A stretch of 64,000 nucleotides of DNA from Hirudinaria manillensis (taxonomy: Eukaryota; Annelida; Clitellata; Hirudinida; Hirudinidae): NCBI GenBank assembly GCA_034509925.1, contig CM067535.1:5133201-5197200 (forward strand). The letters are read 5' to 3'. The position numbers and the translations under genes are program-made. Positions within the stretch are counted from its first letter, which is position 1. Each line of letters starts with the position of its first letter. The notes under the pieces were generated by a model. The model did no database searches and was not told where the DNA came from. It saw only the letters and a program-made list of their open reading frames with translations. Positions 22,425-35,500 of the stretch are shown here, piece by piece.

Positions 22425-24226
22425 ATCCAAGTAGGACTTGAAGTCCTACGTCGCTTCTTGGAAGACTCAAGTGTCGTGGGTGTGGAATGTTCGATTGAAT
22501 GTTTAATTAGTATTCATTAATTTTTAGACTTAAAGCAATTCTTAATCTCCAAAAATGTCAAACAACTATCGATGACGGCATTGTTTGGAAAGCGTTTATT
22601 GGAAAATATTCTGCACCGTGCCACCATAGCGATTGGCACAGACCGGTCCGAATTAATTGAAATAGTTTGTGATGAATCCAAGTGCTTTGTGGCAAAATTG
22701 TTGTTGCCAAGTGCGAATAAGTAGGCTGAGAATTTGCGACTCCATCAAAACTTTCCCTGCACTTGACAAACATTTTGTCATCTCAGTTCCGATTATTTCG
22801 TTGGTGGTTCGTGAAAATATTCATTTTAAATTTTAATTATTTCACCTTCAGAATTGGGAATGTTTTAATTCTTAACCATAATTAAACCTTCTTAAAACTT
22901 TTTCTTTATTTTGAATAATTTATAACGAATAGCATTCATAAATTGACAATTTTATGTTTAATTTAATTTGCAGATATTTAATAATTAACGGTTTAAGACA
23001 ATTCTTCGGATTGAAACACCGATTTAAAAACTGTCAATTACTTAGCAAAAGCAAACAAAGGCGAATATTTCTTATGTTATTTGTGTTTCATTAATATGCT
23101 CCGTTGAGTTGTTTCAACATTCTTATCCTCTTCGAAATATTTTAAATGCATACAGTACAAAACCTCTTTAATATTTAACAGCAACAACAACAATAGTAAT
23201 AATAATTTGGAAAATTCCATAAATGAAAAAACACATAAACGTTTACGAAGATAAATTGGAGTGCAGCGGTTGTGTATTGTGACTTCTATTTTTTTAAAGC
23301 AATGGTTAACAATGGAGAAAGCAGTCACAAAATGTCCAGGGATAATCTCAGGCCCAGAAATGGAACGATAAAAGTTAACGAAGTTAAGTTAAGGAAATCG
23401 ACGATAACTTTCGTCTGAGAAAATAATAATGATGGCGATTGATTGACGAGCCTTTAGAAAAGGTACGTCTGATTATGAACGCCCAAATAATCTTCCCAAA
23501 TATGAGTGGAAGTGCAAATGAAAATTGGTCCTTGGATTGTCAATCGAGATTCTCAATCAAGATCGCCAATGGATAAATAAACAAACTCGACAATATTACA
23601 TTCCATGAATTTATAAGGCATAATTTTTGATTTACATTCATCGGCAGTAATATTATTATATTAGTTTCAGTATTGAAAGTGATATATATTATATTACACA
23701 TAGGTAATATGTAGTATTGGCGCCTACGCTTTTATATTTATTAACAATTCCAGAATGGAAATTAAACTTCCAGAATTAAATTAAACTTATCACAGCAACT
23801 GCCTATTTAATCAGTAACTTCTGCGTTGTTCAGGATTTGGATGACGTTTGCCATTGTCATATTAATATTGTCATATTTTTATCACATTCTAGTAATAACA
23901 TATGCATATTTAAAATTCCCTCATTTATTTATTAATCATCATTAATCATTATTTAAGATTCATTATTTAAGTCAAGTGAGACTTAAGGATGTAAAAAGTT
24001 ATCGAGATTTATAAAAAAAAACCGCACAGGATGTTAAAGGAATTCATAGGAATGAAACATAAGTCGTCTAAGTTTTGAAGTGTTGCTTCTTCATATTGGA
24101 AGTTATTTGATCCATATGCCAAATTCGGTGCATTGTTTTAAATTTTATTCAAACTTGTCAAAAACTGCTTTGCATTCGTTTTTTTTTTTGTTATAATTGT
24201 CACAAAGCATCTCTTCGATTGAAACT
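22425..24226. other. Intergenic, no supported gene
   Basis: AT-rich sequence between the CD20-like gene and PAICS. Only short accidental frames are seen. No transposon ends or RNA gene recognised. Confidence 0.45.
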
Positions 24227-27157
24227 CTAGTTGAGATCTTTGTCTGCTTTGAGGAGACCCAACCAATTGTTGAGGTGGTGAACCTTCAACTTTGACCACA
24301 CGCCGAGGTCACTGAGACTGAGGATTGAGGCAGCGTGAAGAGCAGCATTCTCGGGTGTCATGACAGTGGAGCAAGTCAATCCTTAAATACATTTTGGAAT
24401 GTAAGATAATCTATGTTGTTTCATCATCATTATTAAATGATTAATAATAACTTAATAACTTGAAACAGATCTGACATATAATAAGTCAAAGTTTTCTTTA
24501 GGAAATTATTACAAATATAAAATTTTAAACGATTACAAAATGAATATAAAACATGTCAGAAACCTGAGGGAAGTCTGATGGACGACCAAACATCCTGGGC
24601 ACCCCAATCGGCATTGAGTGGGGGGCAGTTGATGACTGGGAAGGTCGTATTTCCAGACACGGTCGGTCCCAAGCCGTTGCTTCTTCCAGCGATGGCCACA
24701 AATACAACAGGATTCAGTTTTCCTAAATTGATGAGAATTAAGTATTAAAAACAAGATTGATTTGCTTTGCTTTGAAAATTGAGCTAAAGACCTTCGTATT
24801 CTGCGACGACTTTGAGGGTGAGATCGGGTCCTTTGTGGGCAGAAGTGACCCTGATGTCGCATGGAATTCCAAACTTGTTGAGAACTTTCGCCACTTCCTC
24901 GCCATGCTTCAGATCGGCCTTTGAACCCATCAGGACAACAACTTTTCCTTTTCCGATCAACTTTGCCATCTCCTAATTAAAAGTAAATTTCATTCTTTGA
25001 GAAGACATGAAGTGAAACGTGAAATGGATATCGATCAATCATGATTTGAAGATCAATAAATGGATTTTAAAGAATTTTAAATATTTTAGTTAAATAGATT
25101 TTAAATAATTCCACTCGAAAGTAAATTAATGAACCTTAATCTTATCGTCGATCCAAGCGAAGTTTTTCTTGATCACTTCGAGTGACTCTTGCGTCACTTC
25201 GACGAGGTCCCTGTAGACCTGTTTGTCTTTCATCAACCTACGGTCGCCAGATGGCCACAGGCGCCAGGAATCGGAATCGATGATGTCGGCCAACAAAACT
25301 TCCTCTGTTTGTGGTAGAATAATTTAATAATTTAATAAATTTAATTATTAATTTAACTAATTCAAATCATAATAATCAACAATTGAATTTTTTAGTTAAT
25401 TAGTTCTGTTTTGATTTTAAAATGCGCTGTATAAATGCGGTTTTTAATGCAGGAACTCATTATGATATGATAATTTTAATTATTACGATTAATTATATAA
25501 TCAGGATCTATTATTTTCGTTTTAGAATAAGGACACAGACAAATGATGAATTTAACCAATTCTGAATCTTGGAAATTAAGAATTATGTTTTAGTTTTTCT
25601 AGACAAGTTAGTTGGTTCCAAACTTCAATCTTTGAACTACAACATACTACAACGCAACAACCTACACTTTACACTACAGCAAGGATAAGTGATAATAAAA
25701 TAATAAAATCTTTTACTGACTGGTTTCTGCATCAACTCCGAATTCTATCTTCATGTCGATGAGCGAGCAGTTCATTTGGCTCCAATATTTCTCCAGGATT
25801 TCGAAGACGTTTACAGCTGTTTTGCTGATCAATTGGAGTTCAAACTCTCCAATCACAACACCTGCACAGGTGATTCCAGCTGAGGTTATTTGCTCGGCTG
25901 ACCACTGAGGGTCGTGGTTCTCGTCATCCTGTTAGATAATCATTAGTTTCAGTTAATTAATTAATTTTCAATATTAATTATCAATATAATTGCTTATTGT
26001 TTAGTAATTAATTTTATTTTTAATGTTTATTGACAATTTGGTCAAAAACTCGGGAGATATCTAGATCGCTTCAAACATTTCAACAGCTAAGTCGGGTTTT
26101 GTTAAATGTTTTTGTGGCAAATAATATTAAATAATTGATAAATAATTGTAGATAAAAACTAATTACGGATTGTTATCTCATGAACAAACTCCCTTTTTGA
26201 CAAGGAGTCCAGAATGGGCAAAGTTTTGATGAATTATTTAGATTTTAATCATTATTCGAACCTCGAAAAGTTTCTCGAAATGATTTTTATCTTATAGATT
26301 TTTTTTTTAATTTTTAAAAATTCTAAAGAGGTTCACCTTGTAGAAATATTCCAACTTGACTGGATAAAACGTTTTCCCTTCCTGAACTCCGGGATTCCTC
26401 TTAAGGAACGAACCAGTGGCGACCCTTCTCATGACGAACTCGATGGGAATCATGTGACATTTGCGGGCCACGAAGCTGGTCTCATCGCTCAACTTGACGA
26501 AGTGCGTTTTTATTCCTAATTGGAAAGTGTTTGTTATGTTCACATATCACCGCGTATTACCATCATAATGTTAATTTATTAATTTAAAAACTTAATTGTA
26601 GATATCTCAAGTGATATCTTGTGTTAGCCTCACAGAAAAAATATAAAAGTTATAAATAATAACGAACCTATAATAATTAATGAAAATTATTTTTAAAAAA
26701 ATAAAAGGTATTATATCCGGTATATATGCCTAATTAAGAGATGCTCGATCGCGTACGAGTAAAACAAGGAAAACTGTCCAAGAAGATTCTTTCGAGACTC
26801 ACCTGCATCCTTGAGAAGGGAAAAAACTCCAGCATTTGTGGAGTTGGAGATGCTTGCCTTTCCCTTCAATTCGTTGCACCTGGCGCCATCTCCAGCCGTG
26901 ATTTTGTCCTTCGAATGGACGAGAACAAGTGACGGTTCGTCTTGAAGCTCGTAAATGACCTTCGTCTTTCCTTCGTTCAGTTTCGTGACCTTGAGACCTT
27001 TGAACTCTGAGTGGCATAGAAAGTTTTCGTTGAACTCGCATTTTGTACGTTTTCGTTAATACGTATTTCTTTTGTCGTTTAGAGACATCAGTGATTAATT
27101 AAAAATAAATCTGTTTATAACTTGACTCGATATTTGTTAATTTGGCTAACCTTCCAT
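24227..27157 (-). CDS. PAICS: PAICS: SAICAR synthetase / AIR carboxylase, 420 aa
   Basis: Cytosolic bifunctional enzyme of de novo purine synthesis: it carboxylates AIR to CAIR and joins aspartate to give SAICAR. Exons: 27151-27157 (ATGGAAG), 26803-27006, 26337-26515, 25721-25928, 25135-25304, 24792-24972, 24564-24722 and 24227-24381 (stop TAG). All phases chain to 1263 nt; human PAICS is 425 aa. The N-terminal SAICAR synthetase half shows [21 protein letters not shown] and [12 protein letters not shown]. The C-terminal PurE half shows [29 protein letters not shown] and [11 protein letters not shown]. The 7-nt coding first exon is inferred from phase: no other ATG upstream splices in frame. 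A non-coding leader exon with donor TTGTGAG/gtgagt near 27440 is likely. Confidence 0.92.
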
Positions 27158-27439
27158 ATTCTTTGATAAGCTGTCTTTGACAATAAACTGGAATAGTTGA
27201 AGGTTTACGATTTAGTTTAACATTTAAAATAAAACTATTATAAAACCGCTCTTTAGTATTATGACGTAAATTCGTGTTTGCATACAAATATTTGGCTATT
27301 AGTTGCCAAGAAATGTTATAAATCTAAACAAAATCCTTTTCAGTTTCCAAAAAATTAAAGTAAAACAGCAACTTGTAAACAGTGAATAGCTGCCATCTTC
27401 AGTGACACCAATCAATCATTCAATCAATCGAGAAATATT

Positions 27440-27496
27440 ACTCACCTCACAAGAGAAGAAGGTGCCCTGAACCGTGATTCGAGAAGACTTAAATAC
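27440..27496 (-). promoter_or_regulatory. PAICS leader exon and TATA-like element
   Basis: Minus-strand GTATTTAAG (27488-27496) stands about 30 bases above a GC-richer segment that ends in a consensus donor (gtgagt near 27440). That segment has no ATG, so it reads as promoter plus 5' untranslated exon of PAICS. Confidence 0.45.
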
Positions 27497-29503
27497 CCAA
27501 GACTTCCTTGTGGTCAGTTTTTGTTCGTCAGTTGCTTCAAGGTCGCTGTAGAAGCAAACAATTCATTTGAAAATGAGGCTTTGTTTGAAATGTGGCTTTG
27601 TCCAATCAATTCTGGACTCTTTCATTGGACTAATTTCGGTAGATCCGAAATGATTAACTTTTTGAATGAAGTTTTCTTATTAATCATACAAATTTATTTA
27701 TTTTTTATTTTCTGCGGTTTATGTTATATTATTAACTCGTTTAAATTAAGCAAATTGGCCGAAAATCTTTAGTTTTGATTGGGACCAAGCGTCACAATGG
27801 ACAGCCTCATGAATAAACAATGATATGGTGTCCTTTTGTATTGTTATCGAGCAAGCAGACCAAAGTATGTTGCACAAAGACACTGGGTTCACAAGGACCA
27901 AAGGCTTCATGTGAAGCCCACAAACAGGTGCTTTTGTTCCCATTTTGAAGGTTAAAAACCTCTTCGTTGAATATTCGATCGAACAGAAAGTTGCAGAATG
28001 TTCCTTTCAAGAGAAAGAATGAATTTAATTTAATAGTGATTAGTAACATTATTTTTATTAATTAACATTATTATTATTAATTCACAATTTCTCAAAATAT
28101 TTAATTATTTATTAATTTATAAAATGGTAAATAATGTGATTTCCTTTTAAATTTGCTTTTACAGGATAAAGTCCAACAATGTTCTGCAAAGCTCTGGAGT
28201 TAATTTCCCAGAGCTATATTTTGTGAACGGTAGGTAAGGATTTGTACTAAACTATTATTATTAATATTATTAAATTGCATGTTTCCGTTATCTGTGCTGA
28301 CAATAAAAACAAACATATCGGCTCAAGGGATCTAAAGTTTCAAAGGTATAAAATAATTATAAAAGGTATGCAGTAATTCTATATCGCTATGTGCTCGGTC
28401 GAAGTGTGCCTCTTCAAAGGCATTGTATTTGGTTTATTCGGATTGGGAATGGTTGGTAGAGAAAGTGATGTTAAGTTGAACACAGGCTTCCGAATAAGAC
28501 TGCCACATAAAATATAGCACGCAAAATGTTTTCATGAAACATGACCATAATGACAATAACACGAAAGAAATTTCACGGAGAATATGTTTCGTGAGAGATT
28601 TGGATTCACTTTGTCAATCTTAGAGATTTCTCTCAACTTTTCCCTCATTTCAATGTTAGGACCAAATGTCTGCTGGCTTGTTTCATAGCAATGGGCCTTG
28701 GTGTTGTCAGAAAAATCACTGTTATTATGAATGCAACAAATTATGAATATTTTGGTCACTGGTCCAATCCTTTCCGTCGCATTTTGAGATCTTTATACTT
28801 TTTGAAATGATTAATCGAGAACTAAATTGAATGTAAAACAGAATTATTGTCCTCTTTAATGTCTCTAACCTGTATGAATTGGCAATGAGTTTATACTCAA
28901 AGCACTTGAATAATTGAGTTAGTCGGTGGGTGGCTCTATTGTCCATTATTTATATTTGTTCAATTTTGTTTTGAATAGCTTCCACTCGAGAATAGTTAAT
29001 GAAGTATATTTTAAAAATTAGTTAATCTAATGCAATAATAATAAACAATATTAGATCGAGATAATCAATATTAGATTCTTGTGCACACTTGAACAATTCA
29101 AGATGAGTTCAAATAGCCTTAACAGTGGTGTGGAGGATTGCAAGGATTGTATAAAAAGCTTCCATCGGTTGATTTAACAACCTGTCGTCATGGACATCAA
29201 ATTAATTGGTTAATTGTTGGCTACCATTTTGTATTTATTTATACAAGTTTGGTATAAACGTGGTACCTGACTCCACTAATAGTTGCGCAAGATAATAGTT
29301 ATGTAGTGGTTAGATAATAACCAATAGTCGTTGCTATTCTGTGTAGAAATCACATCCTAAAATTTCATAAAAAACACGTGACATTTTGTAATATCGATGC
29401 TTTATTAAATTATTTTAATAGTTTAGAGTCAACTTTTAAGTTCATCTTGTTAGTAGATTGATTGATCTTTGATCAAATCATTCATTTTTCATTCCTTTTG
29501 AGA
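27497..29503. other. Intergenic, no supported gene
   Basis: AT-rich sequence with accidental frames of 65-83 codons on both strands that lack splice context or recognisable motifs. The 3' end of the secreted-protein gene (stop at 29504) should lie in the last part. Confidence 0.4.
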
Positions 29504-30550
29504 CTAGAAATTTCTTTCCAGCGTTTGTCCAAAGCTTCTTTTTTCCACGTCGGTTTCTCGAAGAACTCTCATAAGTCTTCTGTTCTTGCGAGACATCGAA
29601 GGATACCATAGCAGCTGCTCAGGAAGCTTCACGTACAAAGCCTGATCACTCAAATAGTGCATGAGACGATGAGTTATGTAAAAGATCATGTAGTTTCTGT
29701 TGTCCAAGAGAGCCATGTTCTCGAAATATCTGCATTCTGTTGTCATGATATCCTTATCGACGTACCTCTTTTGCAGGGATTCGGGCCTGATTCTCGCCAG
29801 GCTGCACAAGATTCCATTGATTCCATCGCTTTGAATCTTGTCAATGTCGTACATCAAAGTTCTCTTGCCATCGTGAATTTCGCTCTCGTCTTTTTGGGCT
29901 TGATCCAGAAACACGGCAACTCTAGCCACAAGAGGCGCGGCGTGGTTGGCAAAGAAGGTCATCTAAAATGTAATTTCAATTTTACCTGAAATGAATTGTA
30001 TTTATTTACTTGTTTGATCCTAACGTTAATCAGTTGATAAGTATGCCATTCTTCGATTTCCTCGAAACTGGGAAGTCCCTCCAAAAGACAGTCGTTTTCC
30101 AAGTGATTGTTGAGGCATCTCTTCATCACCAAACACTCGATCAAGACGTCGGCATGGTAGCTGTTATTTCCGAACCTTTCTCTCCACTGCAACCATTTTC
30201 TCACATTGAAAGAGTGCTGAATTCATAGACTTTTAAACTCACGGTTCTTTCAAGCAGTTTGTCCGTTGATAACTTTGCTCGAAGGGCCAGTTTTCTGATG
30301 AAGTCGGGGAAGAACTCTTGGTCGTATTGGAGAATGGAAGGACCGTTGTAATACTGGCAAGGGCATCTCCAAGGTGGGCAATCGATTTCTTCCTGAATGT
30401 CTGCTCCTGCTATTCTAACGGACATCCTCAAAACAGCAAAGATTCCCAGAAATGCTGGTTTTATGAATAGACAATTTAGATATTATTTTAAATAATATTA
30501 TTACAAGTTAAATAATTAAAATTCGCACCCCAGATCCACAAGAACTTCAT
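29504..30550 (-). CDS. Uncharacterised secreted protein, 299 aa
   Basis: Not recognised. Four exons chain: 30529-30550, 30243-30454, 30010-30216 and 29504-29962 (900 nt in all). The N-terminus MKFLWIW-AFLGIFAVL is a clear signal peptide, split by the first intron. The mature part begins with a cysteine cluster (CPPWRCPC), then has a helical, charged middle (KWLQWRERFG, CLVMKRC) and a long last exon with further isolated cysteines (CSLAR, TTECRYFE). No transmembrane segment follows the signal. A consensus TATA box lies about 65 bases upstream of the ATG, which fits a short-leader, highly regulated gene. A secreted enzyme, venom-type or extracellular-matrix protein are all open; the sequence does not decide. 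Confidence 0.7.
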
Positions 30551-30614
30551 GTTTGAAGTTTAAAGTTGAGAATCCTGAGAAACTTCTCGGATAAGAAATG
30601 CATTTTCTGGCAGA

Positions 30615-30624
30615 CCTTTTATAC
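30615..30624 (-). promoter_or_regulatory. TATA box of secreted-protein gene
   Basis: Minus-strand GTATAAAAGG lies 65-74 bases upstream of the ATG at 30550. Confidence 0.7.
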
Positions 30625-30778
30625 ATGTCCATCCTTGTAATATTATACTTTAAAAGCAGTGTTCCGAAGACAGACCAGTGATTGTCTCATCTTCAAATAT
30701 TTGTTTTCCTGTCGAAAAATGACCAAGACTTGGCAATTACCAAGGTATGCAACACCTTAATGACAAGCCACACTATTC

Positions 30779-31015
30779 TTAAATTGTTCGGCACCAGGGG
30801 TCAGGTCTCCATTTATCACCGTCATTCAAATAAAGTACAGGATGATCTTTGTTGATTTGTTCCAAAAAATCTCGAATTCGTGATATTCGTCTCAACATTT
30901 TAATTCTCTCCCGCTCATCAGTTGCTGCCACAATTTAAACATTTTTTTAAAAATTATTATAATCTTAAAATAACCGCATCGTGTTACTGCGGATGCCAAA
31001 AGTAGACTGCAGTTT
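30779..31015 (-). CDS. Possible two-exon 3' end of an unknown gene
   Basis: Two minus-strand segments join in frame: 30988-31015 (KLQSTFGIR, donor gtaaca) and 30779-30924, which encodes a basic helix (RERIKMLRRISRIRDFL) followed by NKDHPVLYLNDGDKW and RPDPWCRTI-stop. The second segment has low-complexity-free, protein-like composition and an AG acceptor. No upstream exon or start was found, and the plus strand over the first segment is also open for a short distance. Function unknown; low confidence. Confidence 0.25.
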
Positions 31016-32584
31016 CTGCAAAAGGGTGCATTTCCCGATGACAAAGAAGATGATTTCGATTAGGCAAAAACGATGTCTCCTTTAGGTGTTTCTGAATCAA
31101 TTAAAACTTTAAATCCTAAGCTTTTAAAGCTAATTTATTATGCAACGAAAATGCGAATCTTTCCACAAAATCAATCAATTAAAACACGTGCAAATAAATG
31201 AGAGAACAATATTTTAATTCATCCGCCGCGGAATTTTGAAAATATAAAGTTTTCTTTGAATTCGTTCTGAAAGTCTAATTTATAATTCATACACTTGCAT
31301 CTTAAGTTCAACATTGCTAGGCCTCGTATCAGGTCACGATCGGGACGTCGTTCAAAGGCGCTCGAATACGTTCGACCAAATTACTACTGAACTGAATAAC
31401 GAAAAACAAAAAAATCTTTTCACTGCAGTTGAAAAATGAGCAGGATTTTCGAGGGCACCTCATTAACCTGTAGTTTTACAAAAAAACTTCAATGAAGTGA
31501 AAGCCACTGCACGAATCAACAAAAACTATCTAACGACTTGTATTACAAATCTTTGTTTTTGCTGGAAAACTGAAGGAGGAGGAGGAGGACATGATTCATC
31601 GAACATGATGATTTTCCACAATTTCTAAACAAATGTCAATAAATGTGCATCAGTTATTAAAAGACTTACAAACGAATCCTCAACATGGATGCAAAAAGAC
31701 GAAAATAAAATAAGGTCAAAGGTCGTAGGAATCAAATAAAATCCTTCGACAGGAGACGAGAGGTCTTTAAAAAGGCACGACAAACGTATTTGCAAGTTCA
31801 TTCCAAATCAAAATCCAAATCTAAAACTTCAAACTGCAAATTAAAAATGCATTTTCATTCAAAAAGAAAAAAAAACACGCATTATATTCTTGTAAACAAA
31901 CACTGTGATTGGGTGATTTAATAAATTAAATGCTCCTCTTGACAACAAAGTCCGTCTCTCGCTCGCCAAGGTTCAAGTGTCGTGTACAACAATTTCAAAT
32001 TGCAACTGCTATTAAATTTTACAAACTTTATAAAGTCACGATTATAAGCACATAGCTGATGCACTAAGACGTTGAATCACAATTCCTTCCAAATGCTTTG
32101 CTTAAAAGCAGTTCATTAATATTTACCAATGTTCCCCTGTTCGCATCTGTTACGACACAACATAGAAGCTTGCAATGAATAAAATCTCTTTAAAGGTGAA
32201 TTAAAAAATAACTTACACAAAACCAAAATTAAATAAAATTAATAATTTAATCCAAAAGGCCGTGGCAAGACGAGTCATGAAAACACGAGAAGCGAGGAAA
32301 GGGCAGTGAAATTGAAATCGGTTTTTAAAAATAAATAAAATTCTTCACAGAATTCCAAGATTGAGATACAAAAACATGGAATGAATTCTTCAAATTAATT
32401 AATTAATATATTTTTAAACAGCTTGGCAACAAAATAGATTGAGATCAAAGAATAAATGCGAGCCAGAAATTAAAAAGACAGGAGGATTGAATTGAAATGG
32501 AAGGACAGAAGCAAACGTCTTTGCAGAAGAAACGCATTCCCGAACTTCGTCTCGTTGCGACGATGCGATGCTTTTTTGCTGCCC
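31016..32584. other. 3' flank of sodium/proton exchanger; no supported gene
   Basis: Mostly AT-rich sequence below the exchanger's stop codon, presumably containing its 3' UTR and poly(A) site. A short minus-strand frame near 31320-31390 ends in a stop and has an AG in front, but it is too short to call. Confidence 0.4.
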
Positions 32585-35500
32585 TCAAAGTTCCTCCTCT
32601 TCGAGTCTCTGCTTTGGAATCCTTCCTCCTTCGGCATCCTGCCTCTTGAGGGGACTCCTGGTCTTCAATTCGACGGAGTCCTGGTTCTCGTACCTCGGAA
32701 ATTCCCGCTCGGTTTCGTTCTTGTCCGTGCCGTTCTTCTCGGGATCCTCGTTCAATTCTTGGATGGCAGGAGTGTGTATGAGGGGGGAATGCTCTCCGAG
32801 TCTGCTGTCCCCGCTTCCGAGGTGGGCGAAGTAGGGTTGACTCGTGGGTCGTCTCGGCAGGTAGCGGGGAGTGTACTTTCCTGGAGCTAAGTTTAAATAC
32901 GTAAATCAAAATTACGATCGAATTGATGGGCATAATAATAAATGTAAATATCAGATAATAATAATATCGAGACAAAATGCCGAGCAGGACGGCCAAATAG
33001 GCAGCATCGCCAGACGTGCCAGTAATGGAAACGGTCGCCAAGCGTCGTGTTTGACACCCGACACATGTCATTTGCACCGATGGTGATGAAGAAATGCCTT
33101 TACATTGGATGCTTTTATTTGTTGGAAGATCACTCAAAAGCTAAATAAAAATGATGTGAAATATAATGATTGAAAAAGTACTTTAATAAATTTAAATTTA
33201 AAAAAAGCATCAATAACTTTTACGTTTCATGTAAAAAAAAACCAAATAAATTAACAAAGGGTGAATACTTTTAAAGGCAATGACAGCTTTAATGTGATGC
33301 ATGTGAACTACGTGATCGATACATGATCGATGTGACTCATGTTATATAATCTATGTGATCAATGTTACCCACACATGTTACATGTGTCTAGATGTTATCT
33401 GTGTACACATACACATTACCTGTGTACACGTACGTGCTATCTGTGTTCACCAATTTGTTACACGTACACATCACCTGTGTTCACGTACATGTTACCTGTG
33501 TACACACATGTGTTACCTGCATTCTCCTCAAAGTCAACAGTTTTATGCTTCTTCCTGACCACAAGCTGTTCCTGGGTGTTGCTTCTCAGCCTCGGATGTC
33601 CCTCCACCTCCAGTTGTTCTGCAGTTCAAAACATTCAATTAACTAATTGTTAAGTAATAAACTTTAACCAACTAATAACAACTTATGCATATTTGAAACG
33701 TCCAGCTACCAGTTAAATAATAATAATAATATTTAATGAATTAATAAAATCATAAATAAGTATAAATAACGGTCTTCGTAAGTAATCGTGCGTCCGTGCA
33801 AATTGTCGATCGACTGACCGAGACTGCTGGCCCTGGATCTCATGGGAGAGGGAAGTGCAGAGTACATGACACTTTGACCTCTCAGGTACCTGTTGTGACG
33901 GAGTTGTTTGTCGTTCAACAGCTTCAACAGGTCGCCTTTGTCTCCTTCCTTCAGGTTCCTGTCGGCCCTTCTCGAGAAAGCCTGCACAAATTAATAAATT
34001 AAGTGAATGATTAATTATTCGATCAAAATATTTAAAAATGAATGAGCGTCATGAGATCGTGCCGTTGGTCTGAGAAATGTGCTTCGGTAACGGCAAATGC
34101 AACGAGTTTTAAGAGGAAAATCCAAAAATTAAATGAAAAGGAAAAGAAACGGAAATTCCTGGAACTTCGAACAAACGAAACAATTGAGGTGCAAGGAACG
34201 TGCAGCTTCGCATCGATGGAAATATGGACTCCAAGGTGTGAATGATAACAGCAGATAATGATAACAATGTATGATACCACTGCAGGTAATGATAGCATTG
34301 ATAGATATTGATAGCAGTATAGAGACTGCAACAGCATTACAGGTGAAAATAGCAATGTGTGGACTTAAAGAAAATAAATATTACATCTCTGTTTGGAGCT
34401 TTAATCATCCACTTCCTGAGTTGTTGGGTGTTTGGAGTGAGAATCACTTGACCAGGATCCAAGTTTCCACTCATTTGTTTCTTTAATTTGTTTCTTCAAC
34501 AGAAATGAACGAACATTTTTAATTACTTTTCGACAAATTACATAGAAAACAATTTTTAAGCTTCCTAAACAAAACGATTAAAATCTAAACAAGAAGTGTG
34601 CATAAATCTTAATTTGTTCAAAAAACAAATGTTGAAATTAAAATAAATAAATAAATAAATAAAGGAATAAACTAAATAATAAATGAATAATAAAAATAAA
34701 TAATAAACTATATTTTTTTAACAAATAAAATTCACTAAGCCACAATTATTATTCCAAAATTTATATACCAATTATTATCATGCAGAGAGAAACTAAATAA
34801 ATTAAAACAAATGCTTTCTGATGACAAACATGAATGATTTGTATTAAGTAATCACATGCTAGGATTACAAATGCTATGATTAATAACACATTGAATTGAT
34901 AAACTTATAATACAAATTACAAACAAATACAAAACATAATTTAATGCATAATTTGGACTTCTAACATCAACAGAACGAAACTGAAAGTACACATCGAAAC
35001 TGAAACTAGGAAACTACGTGCCTCGCTCGTCTCCACCTCGAAGCAGGCGTTTTCTGTTCCTCTTCTTGACCGACTGAGTTCGATCTTTGTGTTTGCTTGG
35101 CATTCTTCATACAGCATATTAGTAGTAATATTAACAACAACAACAACAATAATAATAATAATAATAATAATAATAAGTAATATTATTAGTAATATTAATA
35201 ATATATAATATAATATTATAATATAATATAATAATAATACTAAGATATAATAATAATAATATTAGTAGTAATATTAATTATCTCTATATTTTTATTTATC
35301 TACATCTTTATTTATTTGACTTTCACCTTTTCAATAGAAAAGATTAAAAGGAAATATCCTAAGGGATTATTAATAATAATTATGATATTGGTATCAACAT
35401 CAGAGAGGAATATGATAATGATATGATAATGAATTTCATTGATAGCTTCATCCACAATAGAAATGAAATTCCAACTGAAAACATATTTGATTTGTTTTCA

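Noticed and set aside
30985-31066. Plus-strand frame ending KEDDFD-stop
   Set aside because: No acceptor or start precedes it, and the minus strand over the same bases has better splice borders that chain to a downstream exon.
32445-33137. 230-codon minus-strand ORF over the exchanger's last exon
   Set aside because: It is out of frame with the true terminal exon, which joins in phase to the upstream exons and ends at 32585.
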